64,000 bases of DNA. Origin: Sipunculus nudus. Its lineage: Eukaryota; Annelida; Sipuncula; Golfingiida; Sipunculidae. Below are positions 50,006-63,382 of the stretch, in pieces. Within the stretch, counting starts at the first letter, position 1; each line of letters starts with the position of its first letter. Both the position numbers and the translations under genes were made by a program. The notes beneath the pieces were generated by a model. The model ran no database searches. It saw only the letters and a list, made by a program, of their open reading frames with translations, and was not told where the DNA came from. The stretch lies in assembly GCA_026874595.1 (NCBI GenBank), contig CM049315.1, forward strand, positions 60,758,889-60,822,888, in the 5' to 3' direction.

Positions 50006-50446
50006 TTAAATATAAATTAAAGCCATAAAACCAGGTAATTATGATCATCATTTAAATTTGTGAAATTTGTATATCCAGGATTCTCAACAATTTTTTTTTA
50101 CTGAAACTTAATTTTATACTCATGAGATAAAATTTACATGAAAAAAACTGACAAAATGGTGTATACTTGCAGCATCAGGCCAAATCAAAACTTGTGTGAC
50201 AGTAGCACTCCATTTCCAAATGTAAATAATATAAAATGACGTCAATCCTCTTCCCTATATCCTGGGATTTTATCCAAATCTTGCATAACTTGAGTTAAAC
50301 ACCATCATCTTACAATACAGCTTATATTACCACACAAAACTAGCATTTGTGTACCCCCTCTCCCAAATCATATTTGATGATCAAATGTAACAGCTGAGTG
50401 CCGTGATCCATCAGTCCCTTGTTTTTTCTGTTTTTGGGGCTTTCAG
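50006..50446 (+). mobile_element. 3' fragment of the AGCTCAGCTGACT hairpin family
   Basis: Shared with 60.95-61.62 kb: AAAGCCATAAAACCAGGTA, then CATTTAAATTTGTGAA, GTGTGACAGTAGCACTCCA and the family terminus CAGCTGAGTGCCGTGATCC...CAGTCCCTTGTTTT. No coding capacity. Confidence 0.75.
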
Positions 50447-50499
50447 ATGAAGCAGTCAGTCTGTTAAATGGGCACAAATTGTAACCCTTAGACCTAGAA

Positions 50500-52340
50500 A
50501 CTTCCAACTGTACATCCAGGGAGGTCCTAGGCAAACCTCCCTGGAAACCTGAAATTAATCATGGTGACCTATATTTGATAAACTACAGGCTGAAAACATG
50601 ATTTTGAACACCCAGTCAGTCAGATAGGGCACAAATTGTATCGGCTTGGCCATTAAATTCAAGCAGGTCCTGGGTAAATCTGCATGGAAACCTGAAATTA
50701 GGTCATGGTGACCTATATCACTGGCCAAAACATTTTAAGCACATTTTAAGCAGACAGTCAGACAGGGTACAAAACTTTACTGTTGGACCTAGAATCTTCT
50801 GTATTGACATCCAAGGATGTCCTTAAAAAATGTGCATTGTCATTTTTAGCTCAGTTGACTGTGAACTAAAAGGCTAGATTTCATGTGAATGGCTGGACAT
50901 ATTATCATGAAACTTTCTTCTTGTTGATTTCGAACAAATCACATTCCAATCTTCTATGGCATTTGGCCCCATCTTGAATGTTGTGACCTTTCAAATACAT
51001 TTTGTACATTCAATTCCTCTTGTCATTCATCATCTTTAGCCAATCAAATATCGCTTGGAGCGTCATGATTTTGGTAGTCTCATCAACATTAGTTTTTTAT
51101 ACAGACACAAACTGGCGCTTCTCTAGTGGCTACATTCACATTGGGCCACAGAGGACTCTTGGCATATATTGCTGGTCTGTGCTGCCTATTCAAGCATTGG
51201 ATATATGCACAGTCAGGGCAGAAACACCTCATCTGCATTGCTAATTCCTGCTGTTTAATCAACTGACAGTATTTGTCCATGAAATGTTGGTTTGCCTGTG
51301 ACTGTAGGTCATTGTTATATCATACAATCTGTTGTATCCACAGTTATCTAATCCTCTTTAATCTAGGGAAGAATTTTATTCCTGAGCCAGGATATGAGAT
51401 CAGGAATTCTGATTAAGGTATATAAATGATGTCTCTAGCTCATTAATGAAAAGTGTGTGTGTTAGGTCAGAGTCACTTGGTTAGCCATATTGATCAAACT
51501 ATCAAGGTCCAGTCAGAGAAACCTGGCACACTAACCTTACAAATTCACAGGACATTAATATTCATGTATTTCACAAATTTTCATTGATTATCTTGGTAAA
51601 CAGTATGGTTATTAAGGGTTGGACCATGCTGTGTCAGTATCTGGTGTTATGCTGTTTTTGATAGAGTTGCTGTTTTCTGGCGGCTTTAGAGTAGATCTTG
51701 TGATAGTTGCTGGGGCAGCCAGACTATCTGGCCTCAGCTGCTCTGACTGATGCATTCTATTGACTTAGAGATCTGTATTCTTGTTGGTATGGGCTCCAGG
51801 GATATTAGTTTTGACTAGGATGAACTTACCCATCTCTCCCCTGACTTGCCGTCTCAATCCATGACCGAGGGATTTTGTAAGTGACATAATCCTTGTAACT
51901 GCAGGCTCGTCTTCTTTATTACCAGGGATTTTATCTGAACAAACTTTATTTCATCCACTGGATCTTTATATTTCTTTCATAATCAGTCCCAGCAGTCCCA
52001 TTGACTTAATTGCCTCAAGTGTCACAGGAAAATTAGGTGTCATTAAACTGACGTTTCTTGAACGTTGTTATTTTTGTTGTTTGATGACTAAGAGGATGTA
52101 GTCAGAGCTCCAGACACAAACTGATCTGGTGCTTGCCCTCATGGCTGTCATTTAGCAGACCTGAATCACATCTTTATTTCACTCCCGCAGGAACCTTGAA
52201 CATTACACACTTACAAAAATTAGTCACATCATGCAGTTCAGTATCAAAAGAATACATGTAGGATGTTTCAACCTCAGACCTTTTAGCCTAACATTTAATA
52301 GACAGAATGTCTTGATCAACTTTTGATTAGACTAGGGATG
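50500..52340. other. Intron 3 with minor repeats; no gene seen
   Basis: 50510-50800 holds repeated modules (TCCAGGGAGGTCCTAGGCAAA; GAAATTAGGTCATGGTGACC) also seen near 63.83-63.95 kb. A hairpin-family start lies at 50848. The rest is ordinary intronic DNA. Confidence 0.5.
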
Positions 52341-52344
52341 ATTT

Positions 52345-53405
52345 TTACCTGCTAGTAAGGGAAGCCTGAGCCAGTACCTCCTCTCCCCCTCCCTGCTAGC
52401 AAGGGCAGCCTGAATGAGTTTCCTGTGAGTGTGTAAGCAAAGGCAGTCTGAATGAGCTACATGTATATGTGTAAGCAAGAGTAACCTGAATGAGTCCACT
52501 GTAAGTTAGTAATCTAGGGTAGCCTGAATGAGTTCATGAGGTATAAGCAAGAGCAGCCTGAATTAGTTCCCTGTAAGTGTGTAAGCAAGGGTAGCCTGAA
52601 TGAGTTCACAGTGTGTAAGCAAGGATAGCCTGAATGAGTTCAATGTAAGTGTGTAAGCAAGGGTAGCCTGAACGAGTTTCCTGTAAGTGTGTAAGCAAAG
52701 GCAGTCTGAATGAGCTACCTGTATATGTGTAAGCAAGAGTAACCTGAATGAGTCCACTGTAAGTTTGTAAGCGAGGGCAGCCTGAATGAGTTCACTGTAA
52801 GTGTGTAATCTAGGGTAGCCTGAATGAGTTCCCTGTAAGTGTGTAAGCAAGGGTAGCCTGAATGAGTTCACAGTGTGTAAGCAAGGATAGCCTGAATGAG
52901 TTCACTGTAAGTGTGTAAGCAAGGGTAGCCTGAATGAGTTTCCTGTAAGTGTGTAAGCAAAGGCAGCCTGAATGAGTTTCCTGTAAGTGTGTAAGCAAGG
53001 GTAGCCTGAATGAGTTCACTGTGAGTGTGTAAGCTAGGGTAGCCTGAATGAGTTCACTGTAAGTGTGTAAGCAAGTGTAGCCTGAATGAGTTCACTGTAA
53101 GTGTGTAAGCAAGTGTAGCCTGAATGAGTTCACGGTGTGTAAGCAAGGGCAGCCTGAATGAGTTCACTGTGTGTAAGCTAGGGCAGCCTGAATGAGTTCC
53201 CTGTTAGTAAGTGCAGTCTGAGCCAGTTCCCTGTTCGGAAGTGCAACCTGAAACAGTTCCCTGTTAGCAAGGGCAGTTTGAATGAGTTCCCTGTAAATGT
53301 GTTAGCAAGGGCAGCCGCCTGATTTGCCCCCCCCCCCCCCCCCAAAAAAAAAAAAATGGCAGCCTTAACCAGTTTCCTGTAAGCATGTGCAGCCTGAGCC
53401 ATTTC
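52345..53405. repeat. 38-bp minisatellite with GTAAGTGTGTAAGCAAGG core
   Basis: A unit of 38 bp (TGAGTTCACTGTAAGTGTG, then TAAGCAAGGGTAGCCTGAA) repeats about 25 times with 5-10 bp length variants. It degenerates on the right to 30-32-bp units. GTAAGT is present in most units. A C-run of about 18 followed by an A-run of about 13 (53327-53356) interrupts it. Confidence 0.92.
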
Positions 53406-54404
53406 CCACAGATTAAGCCACCACCAAGAAAGGACACCCCAGCTTACCTAGTGCTCTCAGTAACTTAAGGCTCAGACAATATCATTCTATATCAGTTCCT
53501 AGGTCACATGATCAGACGACAACTCAAGCTTCACATAAATGGGCACCATATTTTTTAAAGATAGTAAATTGTAGGCATGATGACTTCAGTTTACCTTTGC
53601 TTATGCTGAAAATTTGTATGTAAAGCTTCTCTGAAATGTGATGCCATTTGATATGTATTCACCAGCAAATGACCATTCTTCAGATTGCAGTAAACATATA
53701 CAAAACAGTGATACATAAAGTCCCCAAGGTTTATTTGCACTGCATGTATTGTATGCCTTAAATTGCCTTTGTGGTGGGGGGAGAGTTGTGGGCCATGAGA
53801 CCTAGCTTGTTGTAATTATCTCAGTAAACCTTTTATGCCCGCCCTAGTATTAGATGGGGGTGTGTACCTTATGAGCCCATCTAACAAGCCAGATGTCCAA
53901 ACACTAGGGGACCACTGTGTAAACAAATCAGCCCTCAACCACCAAGCCTTGCAGTGACCTCTGTATAACCCTGCTCATCATATCTTATAAATAGATAGTA
54001 ACCAAAAACTAGCCTTTCTCTTTGTATAATGGCTAATATTCACATCCAGTATTTGAAGATCTGTACCTTTTTGTGTTAGCTTCTCTGTATGTCTTTTTCA
54101 GCTTGGTGTGGGATTTTCATTTATTTTAAACAGCATGGCCTGTTTTTCACATTGATAGCAGGCAAACCCAGCCAGATAGAACCCTGCCTTGATGCTCCAG
54201 GTCAAACCCTGCCAGATATAACCCTGCCTTGATGCTCCAGGTCAAACCCAGCCAGATATAACCCAGGTCACTGTGACCCACCTCCTGGACAAGGCCTCCC
54301 TCCTCATATATAACCAGCAGCAATATGCCACAGTTGTATGCATTTGTTTACATTATTTAAAAGAAATTGTATAAAATTATGAATGAATTATTCAAGTTGT
54401 TTTT
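53406..54404. other. Intron 3; short 54-bp tandem repeat near 54.17-54.26 kb
   Basis: GCCAGATATAACCCTGCC, TTGATGCTCCAGGTCAAACCC recurs about 2.5 times between 54170 and 54265. Nothing else recognised. Confidence 0.5.
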
Positions 54405-54865
54405 TAGCTCAGCTGATTATAAGGCAACTGAACTGTAGTCCTTTGTCTGTTGGCTGTCTGTCCTTCCATCTGCCTGTCAGTGTTAATCTGGCACATTTTA
54501 TACATAATCATTTTGTATATAACAATTTTGATTTTATTTAAAAAAATAATAAAAAATTTGATATGATAAAAAAATTGAGATCTAATACAAACATGTATAT
54601 ATTATTCACCTGTCTGAGTATATAAAATTATTGTAGGCCAAGTTATTGTTGCCCAAGCAACATCACATGATTTATTTGGAACAAAGAGAAAGGAGACAAT
54701 ACATGCAGGACAGACTTATTAATAATACTGCCAATTGGCTGTAGCATTAGGATTTACAATGCAACAATATAAAAAAAAATGGAATCTTTTCTATATGCCA
54801 GGATTTTATAAATTTATTTTATGGACAAAATTCAGCTGAATGCCATGACCCATGGAATCCTTGTT
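54405..54865 (+). mobile_element. Internally deleted copy of the AGCTCAGCTGACT hairpin family
   Basis: It begins TTTTTTAGCTCAGCTGATTAT and ends CAGCTGAATGCCATGACC, CATGGAATCCTTGTTT, both matching the ends of the 59.0-61.6 kb copy. The length is about 460 bp against 2.6 kb. 54690-54760 matches 19.15-19.26 kb (CAGACTTATTAATAATA, GGCTGTAGCATTAGGATTT). Confidence 0.75.
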
Positions 54866-56540
54866 TATTCATATTTGAGAAAAAATAGTCCACCTGAAAT
54901 TATATCTGTGGTCAATATACGACACGATATAGTTTACACTGACAGAATGTCCACTGAGATTTAACAGGATTTTCACAAAATAATTTTTGAAATGTTAAAA
55001 TAAGACAATATTTGGTATAAAAGTGGAAAAAAAAACTTTAGATGCAGACATTTTGTAATTTAACACACACAGGCAGATTATTAGATCCACAGTCACCGCC
55101 TCATTTGGTGCTGGGATGAAGATTGTAAAATGAGATCAGTAACCCATGGGAATACCACAGGCAGCCTCCTCGCACCACAGAGCTGGTGATTCAGAAGGCC
55201 CCAGTGGCTGTGACACAATATTCCACACTACACAACATTCATCACCAAACACTTGCTCATCCCACATGTATTAAAATTCATGCTTTTTGCTGTTACAGTA
55301 TTTGGTTGTAATTTAAGACTTAACTATGCAAGCAGCAAGCTATCATTTGTGTGTATCACTGGAAAGACCTGAAACCTTGCAGGGGATGGCCTTCATTCTC
55401 CTCAACAGGCAGTGCCACCTACAGGTCATAGACCTGTACTAAAAATGTAGAGGATGAAAAAGCAGCAAGGTTCCTGTCATACAACTCTAAGGCATGTACT
55501 TAAAAATTTATCATAAAGTGAAGTATGTTGGTCATGTTTTGTCAAAAAGTGATAGAATGTAACATTTCATCTTCTTTCTGATGGATCATCTACAGAATAC
55601 TGTCAAAGTCAAAGGGTAGTGCTCAGTACAGAAATTTTTCTCAGTTCTAGGCCACACATCCCTTTTATCCATCCCCAGAATTTGTGAGACTGTGTGTAAT
55701 CTGGTATCTTTACACATTTTTAAAACCACAGCAAGGCTGTTCATAACCCTCTACAGGGGGCATAATTGTTTGGCTGCTGCATATGGTAGAATGTTGACAA
55801 TAATTTGACTGTAAACCTCTGGCAAGGTTGATTACCTAAAATATAGTCATTTAAAATAAATCACAATTTTCTGTGGTATGTGCTATTAAAACAAGTCTGT
55901 TGCAGCAGAATTTCACTGTCTGTTCAGATCTGTCAGTGTGTCAATTAGCAAACAGAAAAGCTAGTTTTTGATTCAATAGATATGATGTTTTCCAAGTTAT
56001 ATATGTGAAGTAGTTTATTTGGTTTAAGTACATACTGTCACAAAAGTTGAGAAGTTGATATGGTTAATAATTAATCCAAATAGTTACTTGTGTTTGCTCT
56101 TTATATCTGTGACTGTGCTGCCAGGAATGACTCGCTCACTGTCACCATTTCAACAGGTTCATTTTGCACATCAAATTTACATTAAAAATGAATAATTTCA
56201 TAATACTAATAATTGAAATGTCATATTTTTATTAATTATATACATATTTTTTACTTAATTTTTAATTTAGTAGTAAAGGTAGGAGGATTACCACTTTAAT
56301 GGTCTGTAAAAGGTTAAATTAATATATGAACACACATTGAACATATCCCAATGAAAACTGAAATATCAATGTCAGAAGGATTCAGGAGATCATAGATAAC
56401 TTAAGTTCATGAAGAGATTGAATGACATTGTTTACACTTCCATTTTAAATTGAATGATCAAATATTTCTTATGATTTAAGATGAATAGAATTTTTTAAAA
56501 TTTCCACTAAAACCCTTCCCATGACATTTTAAGACCAACG
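54866..56540. other. Intron 3, no feature seen
   Basis: AT-rich intronic DNA with no recognisable exon or large repeat. Confidence 0.45.
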
Positions 56541-56810
56541 CTGTGTGCTGTGTAAGCTGAGAAATCACAAGAATATGGAATTTAGTGTGCTGTGTCAGCT
56601 GAGAAATCATAAGAAAATGGAATTTAGTGTGCTGTGTCAACTGAGAAATCATAAGAAAATGAAATTTAGGGTGCTAAGTCAGCTGAGAAATCATAAGAAA
56701 ATGGAATTCCATGTTAGCTTAGAAATCATAAGAAAATGGAAATTAGTGTGCTGGTGTCAACTGAGAAATCACAAGAAAATGAAATTTAGGGTGCTATGTT
56801 AGCTCAGGAG
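56541..56810. repeat. 42-bp minisatellite, about 6 copies
   Basis: GTGTGCTGTGTCAGCTGAG, AAATCATAAGAAAATGG, AATTTA repeats at about 42 bp. 42 is a multiple of three, so one frame (56545-56802) stays open as a 14-residue repeat. I regard that as a by-product. Confidence 0.88.
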
Positions 56811-57110
56811 CCATCTGTCCTCGGATTTGTTTCCAGCTGATAACTCCAGTTTCAATTAACCTATGGATTTCAAACTTGACTTATAAATGGCCCACCACTA
56901 ATGTAAGAACCCTATAGATTTCAGGGTCACAAGGTCATAGGTGAAGGTCACAGGACCCCCATCTTTGAAAAGGTCATGGAGGCATTGTAAATGTTTTAAC
57001 CCAAATCTTTTACCTTTGAATTACCTAACAACAGGGGAAGAACCATATGGATTTCAATATCACAGGTTCATAGGTCAAGGTCACAGGACCATCCTGCTGA
57101 TTTATGTTTA
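56811..57110 (+). repeat. Relic of the AGGTCA-rich element interior
   Basis: CAGGAGCCATCTGTCC, TATGGATTTCAAACTTGAC, GGTCACAAGGTCATAGG and GAAGGTCACAGGACC match the 288-bp repeat at 9.1-10.3 kb. Confidence 0.75.
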
Positions 57111-58311
57111 CCAGGCTTACAGTGTGATACATCAGATGTAATTATGTCTCTGTTGCTGTGGATGCTCCACTTGTTCACCTTTATACATGACTATCAAATA
57201 TTCAAACCTTCACATCTTGGTTCAGACATTGAAGACTGTTTTGGGTCAGTTCCCTGTGATTCTGTATGTAATCAGGTCCTTTATTTTATCTTTTCAAGCA
57301 TCACTCAGCCCACACTAGAAGTCTATGGGCCTCATGCGAGGGGGCCTTCCTGACCCATCAGTGTTCTAGTTAAAGTTATTATTTGATAGTTCTCATTTGA
57401 TGTTAGGCTATATTGTAACAGATCATGTTTATCGTCCTAGTGTCTTGATGCATGGGTGCCTTGTTATAATGATGAAGTCACTGTGGGTATTCGGTATCAT
57501 CTGGACAGTTTGGTAATTTATATTCATCCTGTAAATCTTGCTTGTGGCTCAGTGAGTCATTGTGGACCGAGCCAATTGTAAAAAAACTATCAACAGTTGT
57601 GGTGGTGTGAGGACTCCTGAGTACATTACAGATACAGACAGATAAGACATGCCAAAAGCCTACATGGTAAGCAGAGGGGGCCACAATACTAATCTCTTCT
57701 AGGTTAGCTGTTTTTATACCACAAAATTCAGTTAATTGTCACGTGCATCAGCCTTCATTTGCATGGAGGTCCCTTTGTACAGTTGTTGAACATGCTCACT
57801 AGATTACAACTTAAATATCTTTTTATTTTATACAGTAAAGGGCAGCACTAGACTCTGAGAAAATTTAGATGTGTCAACTCCACATAATAGTAAAAATATT
57901 CTGTGTAATGTATTTGCCCAATCATTATTTCCCTTTGCATAAATAAAATCTATACTTTGTTTATGAAAAAATGATAGCCTTGGATTGACCAGCTGATATA
58001 CTGTGGAAGTGGGTTTTTTGCCTGTTTTTAATTTTTGCACTTTTAGCAGGAGCTAGATTTGGGCTAAATTAAGAACACTCGTTATTTCATAAAACATAGA
58101 CAATTTTAGAACAACCACCCTGGCTTCAAGGTGAATTTTGACGGAGAGCCAGCAGCAATTTTTGTCAGCTCTGTTGTTTACACACAGTGGGCTGGTTATA
58201 TTTAGTAATCACACTTGTATTTATTAAACAGTTTTACAACTTTCTCAGATGTCAAACAATGTGGCCAGTGCAGTACCATTACATCATCAAATGTCCCGGT
58301 TAATTATGTAT
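57111..58311. other. Intron 3, no feature seen
   Basis: No exon or repeat recognised in this stretch. Confidence 0.45.
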
Positions 58312-58315
58312 TTTT

Positions 58316-61300
58316 TAGCCCTCAGCCCTTAGGCTGATGGGCTATTGTCGTCACCCAAGCTGTCCGTCCGTCCGTCCGTCCATCCGTCCGTCCGGCGTCC
58401 GTTAACTTTTACCTTGTGAGCGAGATATCTTGAAAAGGATTCACCGACAGAATTTTATTTCCTCGGTAAAGATATATATCGACAAAAACTTGGTCAAGTT
58501 CGAAGATGGGTGACCTTGACCTATTTTTCTACATTTAAGAGCTGATTATAGAAAAACACTTAGATGCTTATTACTCAGGAACCATTTGATGGATTTTCAC
58601 AAAACTTTCTATGATTATTGGGACTGATAGTCTGTACCTGCTTCACAAGTTTGGTGGAGCCACCTACAATTTCTGATTTTTAATGAATTTTTATCGGATT
58701 TTTCAACTTTGGGCTTGTGAGCGGGATATCTCTAAAAGGATTCACCGTATGAATTTTATTTTTTCGGTGAAGATGTATATTGACAAAATCTCGGTCAAGT
58801 TCAAAGATGGGTGACCTTGACCTATTTTTCTATGTTTTAGAGCTGATTATAGAAAAAACATTTAGAAGCTTTTTTCTCAGAAACCATTGGGTGGATTTTC
58901 ACAATTCTTTCTATGATCATAGGGACTGATGGTCTGTAACTGCTGCACAAGTTTGGGGGCGCCACCTGCAATTTCTGATTTTTAATTAATTTTTTTAAAA
59001 TTTTTAGCTCAGCTGACTATAAGTCATCTGAGCTATAGTCGTGGTCCATTGTCCGTCGTCCGTCCGTCTGTCCGTCCGTCCGTCCGTCCGTCCATCCGTA
59101 GATGTGGCACGTTTTGAAACCGTAAGACCTAGGAATCCAAAATTCGGCATAATGTTAGATGTCCCCAAGATCTCCTACCAAGCCGAAAACTGGGTGTTTG
59201 CAACTTCATTCCCTTGAGAAATTAAGGAAAAACCTCAATTTTTTATTAAAAACCTATTTTCAAACTTCAGGACTGCCTAATATCAAAACCACTCATCTGT
59301 TTTACCTAATATTTACCATAAATATTCCTCTATATAGTTCCTATGTACATGCCAGAAATTATGTCTGTATTATTTAATTTAAAAAAGTTATGGGCCCAAA
59401 CATAATGCATTTTGTAAAAAATCAGAAAAGATATTTGATCACTTAACACAAAAAATGTTAATGCTATGGACCTTTTTTCCAGTAATATAACTTTAATTAA
59501 TCAAAATTAAATTGTATACCCAAAATTAGATGAAAATCTTTTAAATTTTGTAAAATATTAATAAAAATAAAAAATTGGTACCTTAAATTTGGCCAACTTT
59601 GACCATGGCACGTTTTTTTCCTGTAAGTACTGTGGATTTAATTTTCACAGCATGTTTTTGTTAGCATTTCAACTGTTAACACCAAAAATTTGAAACCAGT
59701 TGATCAAAAACTGTAGATTTTAATCAAGTTTTCAAGCACCATGTAACATATTGTTTACATCAAGCTAGTGTTATGCAGTTTACAAGAGCTCAGCTCCCCA
59801 GCTTCAGCTCTAAGTTCCTTAAATTCGGCATACAGTTAGATGTCTCCAAAATGCCCTACCATGCCAAGAATTTGGTCACTAGGACTTTCGAGATATTAAT
59901 GAAAAACTTCATTTTTCCATTAAAAACCCATTGTTACACTTCAAGACTGCCTAATATCAAAACCACTGATCTGACTTTAATCATAAATAATATACATATT
60001 TTTCATTCTCTATGCACATGCCAGAATGATGTCAGTATTGTGTAATTGTTTTAAGTTATGGGCCCAAACATAATGCACTTTGTAAAAAATCAAGAAATAT
60101 ATTTACTCCCTTAACAAGAGCATTGCTGAAGCTAGAGATTTTTTTGTCAGGGATGTAACATTATTTAATCAAGATTCAATTGAATACCCAAAATTAGTTC
60201 TGAATTTTTCAAATTTTATTTAGTATAAATATATAATTAGTACCTTAAATTTTGCCCAACTGTGACCATGGCACATTTGTTTCCCGTGAGCACTGTCGAT
60301 ATAATTTTCATATCATGCACACATAAGCATTTCAGCTTTTTAGTTTAGAAAGCTGAAAGAAATTGGCCAAAAATTGTAGCTTTTATTAATGTTTTTTATG
60401 AGACCCTGTCAGACTTTGGCTCTCTCCAGCCCCTCTTGAGTCACCTGTATGTTGACCTTGTTGACCTTTCATCAAATTATGCACGCTTGAGGCGAGGCAT
60501 ACATGGAATCCAGGCAGCTTATGGCAAGCCACAGTTGATCCAGGTGTCCAACCCAACTCATCTAGTAGTTTTAACCAAGAACATAACAAAAAACAATAAA
60601 TCAATAAATTTTTATTGGTTTTTAATAACAAATTAAAGAAAAATAGAAAAGGAATTTGTTAGTTTATAATAACAGGAAATTAACTTGCAGTTACTGATGA
60701 TATAAGAATCTTGTATCGATGGGTAGAATGTCACATATTCCAAATAACACCATGCAGTCACCTATGGCATTTTTCAGTTCAATTTTAATGATAAAGAAGT
60801 AAATCATATTATTCATTACTAATCATTAGGGATAATATGAAGGAAATTAGACAAAGATGCAGTTGATAATATTAATCTAGATTCCTGCTGTGTCTAGTGT
60901 GTACATTGATGTGAAATTAGTCCAAAATGAATTTTTTACAGTTATTTTTTAATATAAATAAAAGCCATAAAACCAGGTACTTATGATCATTATTTAAATG
61001 TGTGAATTTTGTATATTCTGGATTCTCAACATCATTGTTTGGTGAAAACTGAATAAATTCCAGACATGGTGCAAATACTTTGTAATTGTATTTAAATACG
61101 AATATGATTTTGTACTCCATTATAAAATTTCTTGCAAAAAGAATGGGAAATCAGGTAAAAATGAAAATATATGAATACTCGTGCAAATACTTTCAAAATG
61201 TATTCATGAATGCATTCATGAATATATTCTTTAATATTATTTTAATAATCATATCAGTTATATTTCATTTTAAAAAATCATATGATTCTCTTATTATTTT

Positions 61301-61977
61301 TAATAAAAATTATATTTGGGACAATATTTGTATTTTTTTTAATAAATAGTTAAACTCTTATATTATATGTTCTGCTTATAAGTTATATGGCCAAGTCAAA
61401 ATCTGTGTGACAATAGTACTCCATTTGTTAATAAAATAAATGAAATCAATCCTCTTCCCTGTCTCCAAAGGTACTATCAAAATCATACATAAGCTAAACA
61501 ACAACAACTCATAATATAGCTTATATTTATTACCACACAAAACCAGCATGTGCCTCATTTCTAAATAATATTTTTTTATCATATATAACAGCTGAGCGTC
61601 GTGACCCATAGGTCCCTTGTTTAACTTTGGCCTTGTGAGCGGGATATCTCTAAAAGGATTCACAAGAGGAATTTTATTTCTTTGGTGAAGACGTATATCT
61701 ACAAAATCTCAGTCAAGTTCGAAGATGGGTGACCTTGACCTACTTTTCAAGGTCACAGAGCTTATAATAGAATAAAACTTAGAAGCTTATTTTTCAGGAA
61801 GCATTTGGTGGATTGTTATGAATCATGGTACATACCTCTCCATTTTAAATTTATAACTGAGACATGTACAGATATACATCCATGTGAGAACAGATATTTA
61901 GTACTTGTAACTGTTACCACCTCTAAACACTGTTGTTTTGGCTGAGGGCTTTTGTCAGCTTCTGCTGATATTCTAGT
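58316..61977 (+). mobile_element. AGCCCTCAGCC hairpin-family element, split by a nested insertion
   Basis: The left end has a stem-loop GCCCTCAGCC-CTTA-GGCTGATGGGC (58318-58342). AGCCCTCAGCC (58317-58327) is inverted at 61940-61950, and homology with the 2.2-kb copy continues to about 61977. Inside are about 300-bp tandem modules (58.40-58.69, 58.69-58.99 and 61.62-61.85 kb), each with GAGCGGGATATCTCTAAAAGG and TTCGAAGATGGGTGACCTTG. A second element (59002-61622) splits the series. A (GTCC)n run lies at about 58361-58396. No coding capacity. Confidence 0.75.
59002..61622 (+). mobile_element. AGCTCAGCTGACT hairpin-family element nested in the previous one
   Basis: The left end is TTTT followed by a stem-loop: AGCTCAGCTGACT (59006-59018), loop ATA, AGTCATCTGAGCT (59022-59034, one mismatch). 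A (GTCC)n run lies at about 59060-59095. The right end is CAGCTGAGCGTCGTGACCC, then ATAGGTCCCTTGTTT. Internally a module of about 680 bp is duplicated (59.22-59.58 and 59.88-60.23 kb share TGCCTAATATCAAAACCACT and ATGGGCCCAAACATAATGCA). It interrupts the outer element's module just before AACTTTGG. No transposase seen. Confidence 0.75.
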
Positions 61978-63382
61978 TTACACCTTGTGGTCACTGTACT
62001 CAGTCAAGGTGTAGCATGTACACGGTCACCCAGAGCTAGTTAGGGGAGGTAGCTTGAGCTACAAACCTGTCTTTTATATAACAGTTTAATTCTTTGATAC
62101 AAAATGACTTACCTATTATGCTGATTTGGGCAAAAATTTGTAGTGAGCTAATCCTGTAAAATGAAAAAAAATCACGAAAATTCTGACTCGCCAAATTCAA
62201 CACTTCCACAGTAGTTTTGGGTAGTGTTTACAGTGTGTATATTGTGGGTTCACCTAACAAGGTCCATTGGTCCTGAGCCAGAACAGACTACAGTTAGTGA
62301 CTGTGCAGGGTGGTTACCGGAACAAGCTGTGAATGGCCAGCCATCAACCAGTAATGCATGCAGTCACTCAGTCACACAACAACAACATCCAGTATATTGT
62401 CAATGCAGTGCCACAGTAGGAGCAGTGAGACATCATATTGCTGGGTCTGAATGTTTGTTTCTTGGAACATCCTGAAATTTATATTGCTCATGGATCCTTG
62501 CTCTTTGATCAGTTAACCAAGACTTGTCGGGTCAACTATATTTTTGTACTGTGCTTTCTCGGAATGTGGGACATTGATTTGGGGTTTTCTGTCTGTCTGT
62601 GTACTTTCTGTCTATCTGTCTGTCTGTCTGTCATGTTTTCGTTTCTGTGCGATAACTTTCCTAAATATAATCTGATTCAAATTTGGACCACTGATTGCTC
62701 TCATGTATACCTTAGTTGGGATTGGTTTTGGAGTGTCTGTCAGCAAATTTATTCTCACCAATCCCAAAACAAAAGAATGAAATTTTGTTCCTATTTTACA
62801 ACCAAAATTACGACATGTGGAGACATCTTCATCGGACAATGAAAACTAAAAACAGCCACTATGACATGGAGACATTTTTAGGCAAGAATAAAAACTAAAA
62901 CATTGATAAGGCAAGCATGACTGACAACAAGAGGTGGAAGCAGGGGACATAAATTCCCCAAATTTGCTTGTTTTTTGTAAGTTTAATTGTAGATCAGCTG
63001 ACCTTCATGATTATGATAGGTTTAAAGTGATCTTTTGTTATGGTGGCCAGCAGTCCATTAGCAGAGCACAAATCACAACCATTAGCCTTGGAAATTTCTG
63101 AATTTGTTTCATGCAGAGATGTATCCAAGTCACCAAGTAAAATATGAAGAAGATTACGCTAAATGGTTTTTAAATGGTTTGTTCATTTGATTTGATCCAT
63201 GTTGAGAAAAAGCTCGTTCAAAACATATTTCTCAGAAATATGGTGACCATTTTGATATTGACCATCAGTTCCTCCAGACTGCTGGGCCAGTAATCAACAT
63301 GTATTTTCCATGTCACAAAATCAGCTTCCTTCATGAGAGCTAGATGATCTTCATTTACATGTTACTTCTGGTATCTTTTCAG
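61978..63382. other. Intron 3, 3' part
   Basis: A (TCTG)n run spans about 62589-62632. Low-level repeat modules occur near 63060-63160. The intron ends GTATCTTTTCAG at 63382. The 134-codon frame at 62438-62842 crosses the microsatellite and shows no known domain. Confidence 0.55.

Noticed and set aside
56545-56802. 85-codon frame with 14-residue repeats
   Set aside because: A 42-bp minisatellite gives an open frame by arithmetic. There is no start context or homology.
62438-62842. 134-codon frame upstream of Fat exon 4
   Set aside because: Crosses a (TCTG)n microsatellite, has no recognisable domain, and lies inside the intron.
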